16,257 nt of DNA from SHZI01 sp964417725 (lineage in GTDB: Bacteria; Pseudomonadota; Gammaproteobacteria; Steroidobacterales; GCA-2729495): contig CAYQIV010000035.1 in the NCBI GenBank assembly GCA_964417725.1, forward strand, positions 1 through 16,257, in the 5' to 3' direction. Position 1 is the first letter of the stretch. Each line of letters starts with the position of its first letter. Below the pieces are notes generated by a model that worked only from the letters and a program-made list of their open reading frames with translations, searched no databases and had not been told where the DNA came from. Both the position numbers and the translations under genes were made by a program. Shown in pieces: positions 5,906 to 12,725 of this stretch.

Positions 5906-6382
5906 GTGAAAGCAAAGATCCTGACCTTGCTTGGTATCACCGCGGCCACCGTGGCGTTGGCTGCGGAACCCGAGGTGCCCTACCCGGCGGGCTATCGCGA
6001 CTGGCACCATGTCAAGAGCATGGTGATTGAAGAAGGCCATCCGCTCTATGGTGCCTTTGGTGGCATTCACCACCTCTATGCGAACGACAAGGCACTCGAG
6101 GGCTACCGAAGCAACACCTTCCCAGATGGAGCCGTGATCATCTTCGATCTGCTCGAAGCCGTGCGCGACGGCAATGCCATCACGGAGGGTGCCCGGAAAG
6201 TCGTCGGTGTCATGCACAAAGACGCCAGGAAGTTTGCCGCAACCGGTGGCTGGGGATTCGAGGGCTTTGGTGGCGGTGATCCGTTGAACCGAGTAGTGGG
6301 CGCTAACGCGGCCTCTGCCTGCTTCGCCTGCCACCAGCCCCAGAAGGAGCAGGACTATACGTTCAGCCGGCTGCGTGATTGA
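5906..6382 (+). CDS. Periplasmic cytochrome P460 / c'-beta family haem c protein
   Basis: The 158-residue protein has a signal peptide (MKAKILTLLG..., probable cleavage after the ALA near residues 18-20), a P460-type body (PYPAGYRDWHHVKSMVI, FPDGAVIIFDLLEA, GGWGFEGF) and a C-terminal haem c attachment site CFACH (139-143). Known members either oxidise hydroxylamine and NO with a lysine-crosslinked haem (P460) or bind NO (c'-beta). Which of these applies cannot be decided here; Lys98 and Lys105 lie in the region where a crosslinking lysine could be. The GTG start at 5906 follows TAGGAGA with 7-base spacing. It is second in the operon, between two thiol-redox proteins; the redoxin gene start lies 10 bp behind its stop. 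Confidence 0.87.
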   Translation: MKAKILTLLGITAATVALAAEPEVPYPAGYRDWHHVKSMVIEEGHPLYGAFGGIHHLYANDKALEGYRSNTFPDGAVIIFDLLEAVRDGNAITEGARKVVGVMHKDARKFAATGGWGFEGFGGGDPLNRVVGANAASACFACHQPQKEQDYTFSRLRD

Positions 6383-6392
6383 GGGAACCGCC

Positions 6393-6884
6393 GTGGATCA
6401 GCCCGTATTGGTGCCACCCTGGTGCATCTCGGAATGGCTGAACACGACCACGCCCCTGGATCTGGAGGCGCAGCGCGGCCGCATCGTGGTCGCCTGCGCC
6501 TTCCAGATGCTTTGCCCGGGCTGTGTCAGTCACGCCATACCACAGCTCAAGACAGTACATGAGCTATTCGCACCCCTCGGCGCGGTGGTGGTAGGCCTGC
6601 ATACGGTTTTCGAGCATCATGACGCCATGACGACGACCGCGTTGCGGGCATTCCTCCATGAGTATCGAGTCCGATGTCCCGTGGGCGTCGACGCCCCGGC
6701 GGAGGACGGCGCGCCGATTCCACAGACCATGGCAGCGTACCGGATGCAGGGTACGCCGACGTTTCTCCTGATTGACCGCTCAGGGTGCCTGCGCCGACAG
6801 ATATTCGGCCATATTCCCGATCTGCAGTTGGGTGCCGAGATTATGCAACTACTGCTCGAACCGCCAGATGACCAGCAAGATTAG
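6393..6884 (+). CDS. Redoxin/TlpA-like thioredoxin-fold protein (CPGC)
   Basis: The 163-residue protein has the thioredoxin-fold pattern VVACAFQMLCPGCVSHAIPQL (active site Cys41, Cys44), a long middle insertion and the cis-proline segment QGTPTFLLIDRSG (Pro122), as in redoxins and peroxiredoxin-like TlpA proteins. There is no signal peptide or membrane anchor, so it should act in the cytoplasm. The GTG at 6393 has GAGGG seven bases upstream; another GTG at 6375 would overlap the P460 gene and has no better site. nnrS starts 3 bp behind the stop, so the two are tightly coupled. It may support repair of oxidised or nitrosated thiols; its substrate is unknown. Confidence 0.82.
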   Translation: MDQPVLVPPWCISEWLNTTTPLDLEAQRGRIVVACAFQMLCPGCVSHAIPQLKTVHELFAPLGAVVVGLHTVFEHHDAMTTTALRAFLHEYRVRCPVGVDAPAEDGAPIPQTMAAYRMQGTPTFLLIDRSGCLRRQIFGHIPDLQLGAEIMQLLLEPPDDQQD

Positions 6885-6887
6885 AAA

Positions 6888-8057
6888 ATGACCATCGGAC
6901 TCGCCAAACACCCTTTCCTCAGCTATGCGTTTCGCCCGATGTTTCTCGGGCTCGGCCTCTTTGCGGTGATGACTCTGGCCTTGTGGCTCCTGACGCTAGC
7001 CGGTGCCGCGCCCGCTTCAGACACGCGAGGGCCCCTTTGGCACGGTCACGAAATGCTATTCGGCTTTGCTCTCGCCGCGGTTGCCGGGTTCCTGTTGACA
7101 GCCGTGGCAACCTGGACTGGTCGCCCGCCCATACAAGGTGTGCCACTGGTGTGTCTGGTTACTGCCTGGCTGATCGGGCGTATTGTTATGGCAAGTGGCC
7201 TTACTGCATCCGTGTGGACGGCTGGCATCGCCATGGCCTTCCCGATGCTGTTGACCGTGTTCGTGGCGCGGGAGATTCTGCTCGGCGGCAGCCAGCGCAA
7301 TTACCCGATCGCCCTGATCGTCGCAGTGCTCGCGTTACTGGATGCTCTCTATCATTTCGGTGCACTCGGGATCATCCCGAATGCCGAGCGCTTCGCCCTC
7401 TTGGCCACGCTCTACCTGTTCGTAGTCTTGATAAGCATCATTGCCGGCCGAATCATTCCGAGCTTCACGGGAAACTGGCTGCGCAGCCGGGGCGCGACAC
7501 GGCTACCTGCGAGCATGCCTTGGGTGGAGCGCGTGGTCCTGCCAGCAACGGGACTGACCGGCGTGTTGGCCCTGGCGCTGCCGGACCACAGGTTGACCGG
7601 GCTCGCTGCGGCTGGATCCGCAGTTCTTCATACACTCAGACTGTACCGATGGCGCGGACTCTCGACAGTGAGCGAGCCGCTAGTCTTCATCCTGCACGTC
7701 GGCTACGCCTGGCTTCCCGCAGGGTTTACCTTACTCTCTGCGTCAATCCTGGGTGGCACCATTCCGGCGACTTCTGCGACACATGCGTTCGGTGTCGGCG
7801 CAATCGGCGTGATGATTCTCGCGGTGACGACGCGTGTCGCGCTCGGGCATACCGGCCGGCCCCTGCGGGCGTCCCTGGTCATCGTGATCGCTTACATCGT
7901 CCTCAATGTTGCCGCCGTCGTAAGGGTTGCAGCGCCGGCCACTGGAGGCGATTACCTCGCTGTATTAGAGGTCGGTGGCTTGTCGTGGATCGTTGCTTGG
8001 TTGTTGTTTTTGCTGATATACGTACCGATACTTGTTCGACCGCGTGTCGATTCTTGA
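6888..8057 (+). CDS. nnrS: NnrS family haem/copper membrane protein
   Basis: Inner-membrane protein of 389 residues with about 12 hydrophobic segments. It opens with FLSYAFRPMFLGLGLFA and shows the family motif LWHGHEMLFGFALAAVAGFLLTAV (about 50-73), the conserved RIIPSFTGNWL segment and VTTRVALGHTGRPL near the C-terminus. NnrS proteins carry haem and copper, are induced by NO in denitrifiers and Vibrio, and protect metabolism from NO and iron-dinitrosyl damage. It is the last gene of the operon. No norB, hmp or nirS/nirK is present in the window, so detoxification rather than full denitrification is suggested. Confidence 0.93.
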   Translation: MTIGLAKHPFLSYAFRPMFLGLGLFAVMTLALWLLTLAGAAPASDTRGPLWHGHEMLFGFALAAVAGFLLTAVATWTGRPPIQGVPLVCLVTAWLIGRIVMASGLTASVWTAGIAMAFPMLLTVFVAREILLGGSQRNYPIALIVAVLALLDALYHFGALGIIPNAERFALLATLYLFVVLISIIAGRIIPSFTGNWLRSRGATRLPASMPWVERVVLPATGLTGVLALALPDHRLTGLAAAGSAVLHTLRLYRWRGLSTVSEPLVFILHVGYAWLPAGFTLLSASILGGTIPATSATHAFGVGAIGVMILAVTTRVALGHTGRPLRASLVIVIAYIVLNVAAVVRVAAPATGGDYLAVLEVGGLSWIVAWLLFLLIYVPILVRPRVDS

Positions 8058-8304
8058 ACGGGACAGAAGATGCCAGATGACCGCACACAAGACGTACGTC
8101 CATACGCTTCGTCACCCTGCTACGCACATGAGTTTCAATCGGGTGACCAGAGTGATGAAGCCGAACAGGAAGTAGTGCAGGGAGCGAGGGCAGACACGCG
8201 GGTGGATTCCGACTCTACACCGCACGCAACGCGCCAACGGCTTAGCAACTCCTCGTAGGTCACTTCCATTACGTGGGAGCAGTAATCCGGTGGCTGCTCG
8301 CTGA
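8058..8304. other. Gene-free stretch behind nnrS
   Basis: About 250 bp without a convincing gene. Short readings exist on both strands (for instance 8135-8392 minus, 8070-8258 plus), but none shows a recognised domain, a good ribosome site or a family-like start. It looks like decayed DNA between the operon and the gene remnant at the island's right end. Confidence 0.5.
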
Positions 8305-8628
8305 AGTGGATCACAGGTACTTCTTGAACGTGCTCGCCGTGCTCGCCGTGACCGCCACGCTCAGCGCAAACAGCGTCGCGAAGAGGAAGCACGGCGGTCC
8401 GCCAAGGCCCTGAAGGACAGCAAAGAGGACCTCCTCCAGGTCATCGATGCCTGGGCGGAGGCGAAGCGACTCGATGCGTTCTTCGCCGACGCCGAACGCA
8501 GCGCGCAGGATTTACCTGATGAGCAACGGGAGCGCACAATAGAGCGGCTTCGACGGGCGCGCGCCCTGACCGGCAGCACGGATGCGCTGGAGCGATTCGA
8601 CGCGTGGCGAGCGCCTGAAGAGCGTTAA
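8305..8628 (+). pseudogene. Remnant of a charged alpha-helical protein gene (C-terminal part)
   Basis: Open for 107 codons after an in-frame TGA (8302-8304) but with no ATG, GTG or TTG in frame near its start. The readable product is a highly charged helix (RKQRREEEARR), then KEDLLQVIDAWAEAKRLD, and ends in TDALERFDAWRAPEER. This resembles the C-terminal end of hypothetical proteins I associate with mobile elements, but I cannot name the family firmly. The N-terminal half seems to be missing. It lies 35 bp before att copy B, which fits truncation during insertion or deletion at the island edge. Confidence 0.5.
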
Positions 8629-8663
8629 AATCTGCCTGAATCTGCTCAAAAGGCCAGGCGAAG

Positions 8664-8753
8664 TCATCTGGGGGTATCTATGGGGGCATTTCTGGCGTTT
8701 AGCAGCGCACCATATTGATTCATAAGGCAATGTGATTGCCGCCGCCTCCACCA
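8664..8753 (+). repeat. Copy B of the 90-bp attachment-site-like repeat ending in a tmRNA 3' end
   Basis: Gap-free counterpart of 2741-2830. Best conserved are CTGGGGGTAT, TGGGGGCATTTCTGG, TAAGGC and GCCTCCACCA; differences are scattered single bases. It again ends with the CCGCCTCCACCA acceptor-like end and is directly followed by a terminator hairpin. It marks the right end of the 5.9-kb segment and the left limit of the recombinase-carrying element. Confidence 0.75.
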
Positions 8754-8758
8754 ACATC

Positions 8759-8788
8759 AAGGGTCTGGATAGTCTCCAGGCCCTTTTT
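8759..8788 (+). terminator. Rho-independent terminator behind att copy B
   Basis: AAGGGTCTGGA pairs with TCCAGGCCCTT (one G-U pair) around a five-base loop TAGTC, followed by a run of T. It occupies the same position relative to CCACCA as the hairpin behind copy A but has an unrelated sequence. Confidence 0.75.
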
Positions 8789-9002
8789 CTTTGCGTGAAT
8801 CCCCGCGTGGCGCGGGGTGCCGGGCGATTGCCCTGCGGGTGCCATCTCGCCCGAATGCGCCGAAACGGCCCATTTCCCGGCCAGCCCATTCTCTTTTCTC
8901 TGTTTGCCCTGCGGGTAGTCGCGAGGCCACGTCCTGTATTTACGCGGGTTTGGCGCGGCCTTTCTGTGGTCAACCATGCCCGCCGATTGACCGACAAACC
9001 CC
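8789..9002. other. Gap between att copy B and the recombinase operon: hairpin and short repeats
   Basis: Contains a hairpin CCCCGCG-TGG-CGCGGGG (8801-8817), which could stop the leftward operon although it has no T-run on that side, a 13-base direct repeat TTGCCCTGCGGGT (8828-8840 and 8904-8916), and an interrupted inverted repeat GGTCAA/TTGACC (8968-8973, 8987-8992). Such repeats next to an attachment site could be recombinase binding sites. No coding region is supported. Confidence 0.45.
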
Positions 9003-9449
9003 CTACGCATCGAACCCGTCGACCACCCGCCGCTGCTCGATCCAGTCAAGCGGCAGCGGGTTCCGCTGGAACCACAGCAGGCTCATGCAGCGCGGCTGCG
9101 TGCCCGCCAGGATGGCCTGGATGATGGCAGGCTCCAGTAGGGTCAAGCGCAGCAGTTCATTCACCGTCGAGTGATGCAGGCCCTCGCGTTGGGCGATGTC
9201 GGTGCCGCTGGCGACCACGCCCTCGTCGAGCAGCTGCTGCCAATAGAAGGCCCGCGCCAACGCTACCAGCAGCGGGTTGTCGTGCTGGCTGCGGCTGGCG
9301 GGACGGGTGCTCTCCTCGTCCGGGCGGATCACCACCTTGCGCACGCCGCGCTTGCGGATCTTGAGCGGGATGAATGTGGACAGTTTCACCGCATCGCCGT
9401 CGATGCGGCTCTGGATCGTCACCTCGCCTGTCTGCCGAATCCGCGTCAT
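9003..9449 (-). CDS. Small HTH protein of the recombinase operon
   Basis: The 148-residue protein has a basic N-terminal half (IPLKIRKRGVRKVVIRP) and a helix-turn-helix segment in the second half: LARAFYWQQLLDEG, then TDIAQREGLHHSTVNELLRLTLLEPAIIQAILAG (about 83-116). This HTH and the AILAGTQP end resemble the DNA-binding tails of some large recombinases, so it may be a partner or detached domain of the recombinase. The ATG at 9449 overlaps the recombinase stop (ATGA), so translation is coupled; a longer in-frame reading lies wholly inside the recombinase gene and was rejected. The exact role is unknown. Confidence 0.8.
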   Translation of the reverse strand: MTRIRQTGEVTIQSRIDGDAVKLSTFIPLKIRKRGVRKVVIRPDEESTRPASRSQHDNPLLVALARAFYWQQLLDEGVVASGTDIAQREGLHHSTVNELLRLTLLEPAIIQAILAGTQPRCMSLLWFQRNPLPLDWIEQRRVVDGFDA

Positions 9450-10786
9450 ACCGTCATCTCCACTTCCGCCAGTTCCGCGCCGATGCTGCCGGGGCGCAGT
9501 TCGTCGATGAGTTCCACCCAGCCGGCGTCGCGCCAGAGGATCTCCAGCCCGTCGTCGTCGATCAGTACGCGCTCGATCAGCAGTTGTGCCAGACGCCGCT
9601 GTTCGGCCGGAAACAGCGAGGGCCAGACGACGGCAAGCTGGCGCATCGGCATCACCACCCGCGCTTCGTCGAGATCGATGGCGCTCTCGCGTACCCGGTC
9701 CCACACCGCCTGCACGCTCTCCGGCGCCCGCAGCACCTGGCAGATCTGCTCGACCACCAGTACCTCGATGGGCTCGGCGGGCAGGCTACCGAAGCCGGAA
9801 GAGCCGGCACCGTAGTGCCGGTCCTTGGCCGGCGTGTAGTAGCGGTAGCAGCGGCCTTTCCTGACTGTGTGAGTCGGTATCAGTCGTTCGCCGCCGGTGG
9901 TGAAGATCAATCCGCGCAGCAGCGGCAACCCGCGACCGTCCGTGGCGACCGACGCGCGCCGTTCCTCGGCGGTCTGGGCCAGCACGTCATGGGCGGCCTG
10001 CCACTGCTCCCTCGTTAGAATCGGTGGATGCTGGCCGGGGTAGTAGCGCCCCTTGTGGACGATTTCGCCGAGGTACATGCGGTTGTGCAACAGCTTGTAG
10101 ATCGACTGCTTGCAGAAGGTGCGACCCGTCTTGGTGCGGATGCCTTCGGCCGCGTAGGCGCGCACCATGTGGGTGGTCGAGCGGTCGCGGGCGAAGTCCG
10201 CAAAGATGCGGCGCACCACCGCCGCCTCGGCCTCGTTGACGATGAGCAAGCGGTTTCGCACGTCGTAACCCAGCGGCAGCGGCCCGCCCATCCACATGCC
10301 CTTGGCCTTGCTGGCGGCGATCTTGTCGCGGATGCGCTCGCCGGTGACCTCGCGCTCGAACTGGGCAAAGGACAGCAGCACGTTCAGCATCAAGCGACCC
10401 ATCGAGGTGGCCGAGTTGATCTGCTGGGTAACCGCGCTGAAGCTCACACCGCAGCGGTCGAACACTTCCACCATGCGCGCGAAGTCGGCCAGCGAGCGGC
10501 TGAGCCGGTCGATCTTGTAGACCACCACGATGTCGATGCGGCCGGCTTCGATGTCGGTCAGCAGGCGCTTGAGCGCGGGCCGCTCCATATTGCCGCCGGA
10601 GAAGCCGCCATCATCGTAATCATCCGCCACCGCGATCCAGCCCTCGTGGGTCTGGCTCTTGATGAAAGCGTGGCCGGCCTCCTTCTGCGCATCGATGGAG
10701 TTGAAGGACTGGTCGAGGCGTTCATCGCTGGAGACGCGGCAGTAGACCGCGCAGCGTTTGGGTGAGGCGAGGATGGCGGCGCTCAT
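9446..10786 (-). CDS. Serine recombinase (resolvase/invertase superfamily, long form)
   Basis: The 446-residue protein begins with the resolvase catalytic domain: CAVYCRVSS (catalytic Ser about 19), a typical VVYKIDRLSRSLADF and FAQFEREVTGERIRDKIAASKAKG. A Recombinase domain follows (about 185-290: LPLGYDVRNRLLIVNEAEAAVVRRIF, RTKTGRTFCKQSIYKLLHNRMYLGEIVHKG). The place where related proteins carry a CXXC zinc ribbon reads GLIFTTGGERLIPTHT, without the cysteines. Likely integrase/excisionase or resolvase of the element. The ATG at 10786 overlaps the DUF2924 stop (ATGA) and gives the family's usual N-terminus; the in-frame extension upstream lies within the neighbouring gene. Confidence 0.92.
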   Translation of the reverse strand: MSAAILASPKRCAVYCRVSSDERLDQSFNSIDAQKEAGHAFIKSQTHEGWIAVADDYDDGGFSGGNMERPALKRLLTDIEAGRIDIVVVYKIDRLSRSLADFARMVEVFDRCGVSFSAVTQQINSATSMGRLMLNVLLSFAQFEREVTGERIRDKIAASKAKGMWMGGPLPLGYDVRNRLLIVNEAEAAVVRRIFADFARDRSTTHMVRAYAAEGIRTKTGRTFCKQSIYKLLHNRMYLGEIVHKGRYYPGQHPPILTREQWQAAHDVLAQTAEERRASVATDGRGLPLLRGLIFTTGGERLIPTHTVRKGRCYRYYTPAKDRHYGAGSSGFGSLPAEPIEVLVVEQICQVLRAPESVQAVWDRVRESAIDLDEARVVMPMRQLAVVWPSLFPAEQRRLAQLLIERVLIDDDGLEILWRDAGWVELIDELRPGSIGAELAEVEMTV

Positions 10787-11244
10787 CGCTTGCCTCCCTT
10801 GCCCGGCTTGAGCCCGAAAAACTTCGGCCCCGACCACTGCGTACCGGTGATGTGGCGCGCCGCCGCCGACAGGCTCTTGAAGCGCTGGCCGTTCAGTTCG
10901 TAGAGGCCGTCGGCCGTGACGGTGACGCGGTACTCGCGCTCGTCCCATTCGCGCACGAGAACCGTGCCGGGCATCAGGTGGCACTCCGTGCCGCGTCCGG
11001 CGGGCTTGATCTTCGAGAACTGTGCGCCGCGCTCCACCAGATAGCGGCGCACGCCCGCCGGCAGCGGCCCGTAGGCCTGCTCCTGCAGCCGGTAGGCCAG
11101 GCGCGATTCCACGTAGTGGCGGTTGGTGTGGACGGGGCGGCGCGGGAAGTGCGCATCCCACAGTGCCCAGAGCTCTTTCATGGTCAGGCCGGGCAGCGCC
11201 GCCACCTGCGCGCTGATGCTGTCGTTCATTGCGGTATCGGTCAT
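10783..11244 (-). CDS. DUF2924 protein
   Basis: The 153-residue protein has the DUF2924 pattern: LPGLTMKELWALWDAHFPRRP, then RHYVESRLAYRLQEQAYGPL, a core with GTVLVREWDEREYRVTV and an end with FKSLSAAARHITGTQWSGPKFFGL. DUF2924 genes regularly sit beside serine recombinases in prophages and islands; the function is unknown, possibly an accessory DNA-binding factor. AGGAG lies eight bases before the ATG at 11244. It is 72 bp behind the coiled-coil gene and overlaps the recombinase gene. Confidence 0.88.
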   Translation of the reverse strand: MTDTAMNDSISAQVAALPGLTMKELWALWDAHFPRRPVHTNRHYVESRLAYRLQEQAYGPLPAGVRRYLVERGAQFSKIKPAGRGTECHLMPGTVLVREWDEREYRVTVTADGLYELNGQRFKSLSAAARHITGTQWSGPKFFGLKPGKGGKR

Positions 11245-11316
11245 CGTTCAGGCTCCTGTAGTCGAGACATGTCGATGAACGCGCTGTGGCGGGCAGAAGC
11301 CAAGGTGAAACCCCTC

Positions 11317-12159
11317 TCAGCCGGCCGAAAGATCGGCATCCAGTGCGGCACTAGCCGCCTCCAGGGCCTCCAACGGGATCTCGATCTCGTACCGACCCTG
11401 TTCCCGCGAAAATCCCGCCCGCTGCCGGGCCACCGCCGCCCTGGCAATCACGCCGATGAAGGCAGGCAACTGCTCCTGCAATTCGATCTCGGCTACGATG
11501 GCCTGCGCGCCTTGATAGCTGTCGCGCGCCAGGCGGATCTGCTCCGGCAAGGCGTCGTGCTCGGCCTGCAGCGTCTGGATGCGCCGTGCGACTTCATCGC
11601 GGGTGTGGTGGGTGGCAGTCAGTTCCGCGTGCAATGAGGCCAGCGCCGCCGGGAGCGCAGTGAGTTCACCGGCATTGATCATGCGATTGGCGGCGGACTG
11701 GGTGTCGCTGGCGACCTGCTGCTCCACGGCCTCGATGCGGGCATCGAGCTGCGTCTGCAGGGTCTTGGCCTTGTTGATCTCCTGGGCCAGCGCCGTGCGC
11801 CGATCCGTCAGCGCCGCCATCTCGACTCGCGCTTCCTCCAACTGAGCGGGTGCCTGGACCTTGCGCTTCAGCCGGGCATGATCTTCACGCAGCGGCACCA
11901 GTTCCTGCTGAAGTTGCCGGGCGACGGCTTCGAGCTGGTTCTTCTCGCGGAACAGACGCTGCTCAGTGACCGACCAGTGTGTGGAATTCGAGCGCCGTTC
12001 AAGTTCGTGATAGGCACGGCGTTTGGCATCGGCTTCTTGCTGCGCGGTGCTGGCAGCGGTCTCGGCCTCTTGCAGTTGCTGGGTCAGCGCATCGAGTTCG
12101 CTGCGCAGGGTGTCGAGGTAACTGGTGGATGCCTGACGGCGTGAGGGGTTCGATTTCAT
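11317..12159 (-). CDS. Coiled-coil protein of unknown function
   Basis: The 280-residue protein is almost wholly helical with heptad-like patterns: SELDALTQQLQEAETAASTAQQEADAKRRAY, QLEAVARQLQQELVPLREDHARLKRKV, ARIEAVEQQVASDTQ and further on. The last 70 residues (ELQEQLPAFIGVIARAAVARQRAGF...YEIEIPLEALEAASAAL) look more globular. There is no signal peptide, membrane segment or catalytic motif. The ATG at 12159 has AGGAG seven bases upstream. It is first in the leftward operon with DUF2924 and the recombinase; a structural or scaffolding role in recombination is only a guess. I do not recognise the family. Confidence 0.75.
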   Translation of the reverse strand: MKSNPSRRQASTSYLDTLRSELDALTQQLQEAETAASTAQQEADAKRRAYHELERRSNSTHWSVTEQRLFREKNQLEAVARQLQQELVPLREDHARLKRKVQAPAQLEEARVEMAALTDRRTALAQEINKAKTLQTQLDARIEAVEQQVASDTQSAANRMINAGELTALPAALASLHAELTATHHTRDEVARRIQTLQAEHDALPEQIRLARDSYQGAQAIVAEIELQEQLPAFIGVIARAAVARQRAGFSREQGRYEIEIPLEALEAASAALDADLSAG

Positions 12160-12500
12160 GGGCGGGCTCCTGGGGTTGGCATCGCCACGACACCACGTCG
12201 CGGCGACCGTTTCGCACTAACGAAATGGTCGCGGATGGAGACCGGTTTGGTCGATCAGGGCGCAGCGGGCGAACGCGGCGCACCGAGGATGAATGCGAGC
12301 TGATGCGTGCTCGCGCGTGCCAAGAAATGAAATTGCATTGAAGCTCGAAGCGCTTCGAACGCGTGCGAACCGCTGCGAGTTTCAGTGCCTCGTGCCTCAT
12401 TGCCGCACCGGCGAACACCGCGAAGAATCCCGTTCATCCGGTGTCACCGAGCCCCACTGAGGGCCGCCGAGGGCACCATCACCCGAACCGGAGCCGTCAC
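12160..12500. promoter_or_regulatory. Divergent control region with two palindromes
   Basis: A 341-bp gap between the leftward recombinase operon and the rightward HTH-primase operon; no gene is supported. It holds an interrupted inverted repeat, GCGACCGTTTCG (12203-12214) against CGAAATGGTCGC (12221-12232), 11 of 12 paired around CACTAA, and a perfect 14-bp palindrome TCGAAGCGCTTCGA (12345-12358). These are probable operators for the AlpA-like protein or another regulator of the excision/replication switch. No clear -10/-35 pair could be fixed. Confidence 0.5.
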
Positions 12501-12725
12501 ATGAAACCCTTGCCACCCACTGAACTGCTCAGCCCGCGCCAGCTCGCCGCGCGCTGGGGTTTGTCGGAAAAAACCCTCGAACGCTGGCGGATGCGCGGCA
12601 CCGGTCCTGCGTTTCTCAAACTCGGCAGCCGCGTGCTCTACAGCCTGGCCGAGATCGAAGCGCACGAACGCCAACGCACCCGCCGCTGCACCGCTGGCGA
12701 TCGGCCTCGCGAGGTGTGGGCATGA
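12501..12725 (+). CDS. AlpA/excisionase-like HTH protein
   Basis: The 74-residue protein has the helix-turn-helix_17 pattern of AlpA/Xis-type regulators: LLSPRQLAARWGLSEKTLERWRMRGTGPAFLKLGSRVLYSLAEIEAHERQ. Such proteins control excision or early transcription in islands and satellite phages. GGAG lies about eight bases before the ATG at 12501; an in-frame reading from 12363 would add a low-quality N-terminus and was rejected. The stop overlaps the start of the next gene, so it heads a tightly packed three-gene run. Confidence 0.85.
   Translation: MKPLPPTELLSPRQLAARWGLSEKTLERWRMRGTGPAFLKLGSRVLYSLAEIEAHERQRTRRCTAGDRPREVWA

Larger units (their letters stand above)
2831..8753. mobile_element. 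5.9-kb segment delimited by tmRNA-end direct repeats (candidate mini-island without its own integrase)
   Basis: The segment lies between copy A (ends 2830) and copy B (ends 8753) of the 90-bp repeat. It carries a toxin-antitoxin pair at the left, an NO/redox gene cluster in the middle and a truncated gene just before the right repeat. No tyrosine or serine recombinase is encoded inside. This arrangement fits tandem insertion of islands at one ssrA site, with loss of the integrase or mobilisation in trans. Identity of the target as ssrA and the boundaries are inferred from the repeat only. Confidence 0.55.

Noticed and set aside
6983..8080. Plus-strand frame of 365 codons over nnrS
   Set aside because: Alternate frame of NnrS with Arg-rich, non-protein-like composition.
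8135..8392. Minus-strand 85-codon frame behind nnrS
   Set aside because: Part of it looks protein-like, but there is no domain or supporting start and it overlaps the plus-strand remnant. Kept as unassigned DNA.
10028..11637. Plus-strand frames of 245 and 291 codons over the recombinase and DUF2924 genes
   Set aside because: Antisense to two well-supported genes joined by ATGA overlaps.
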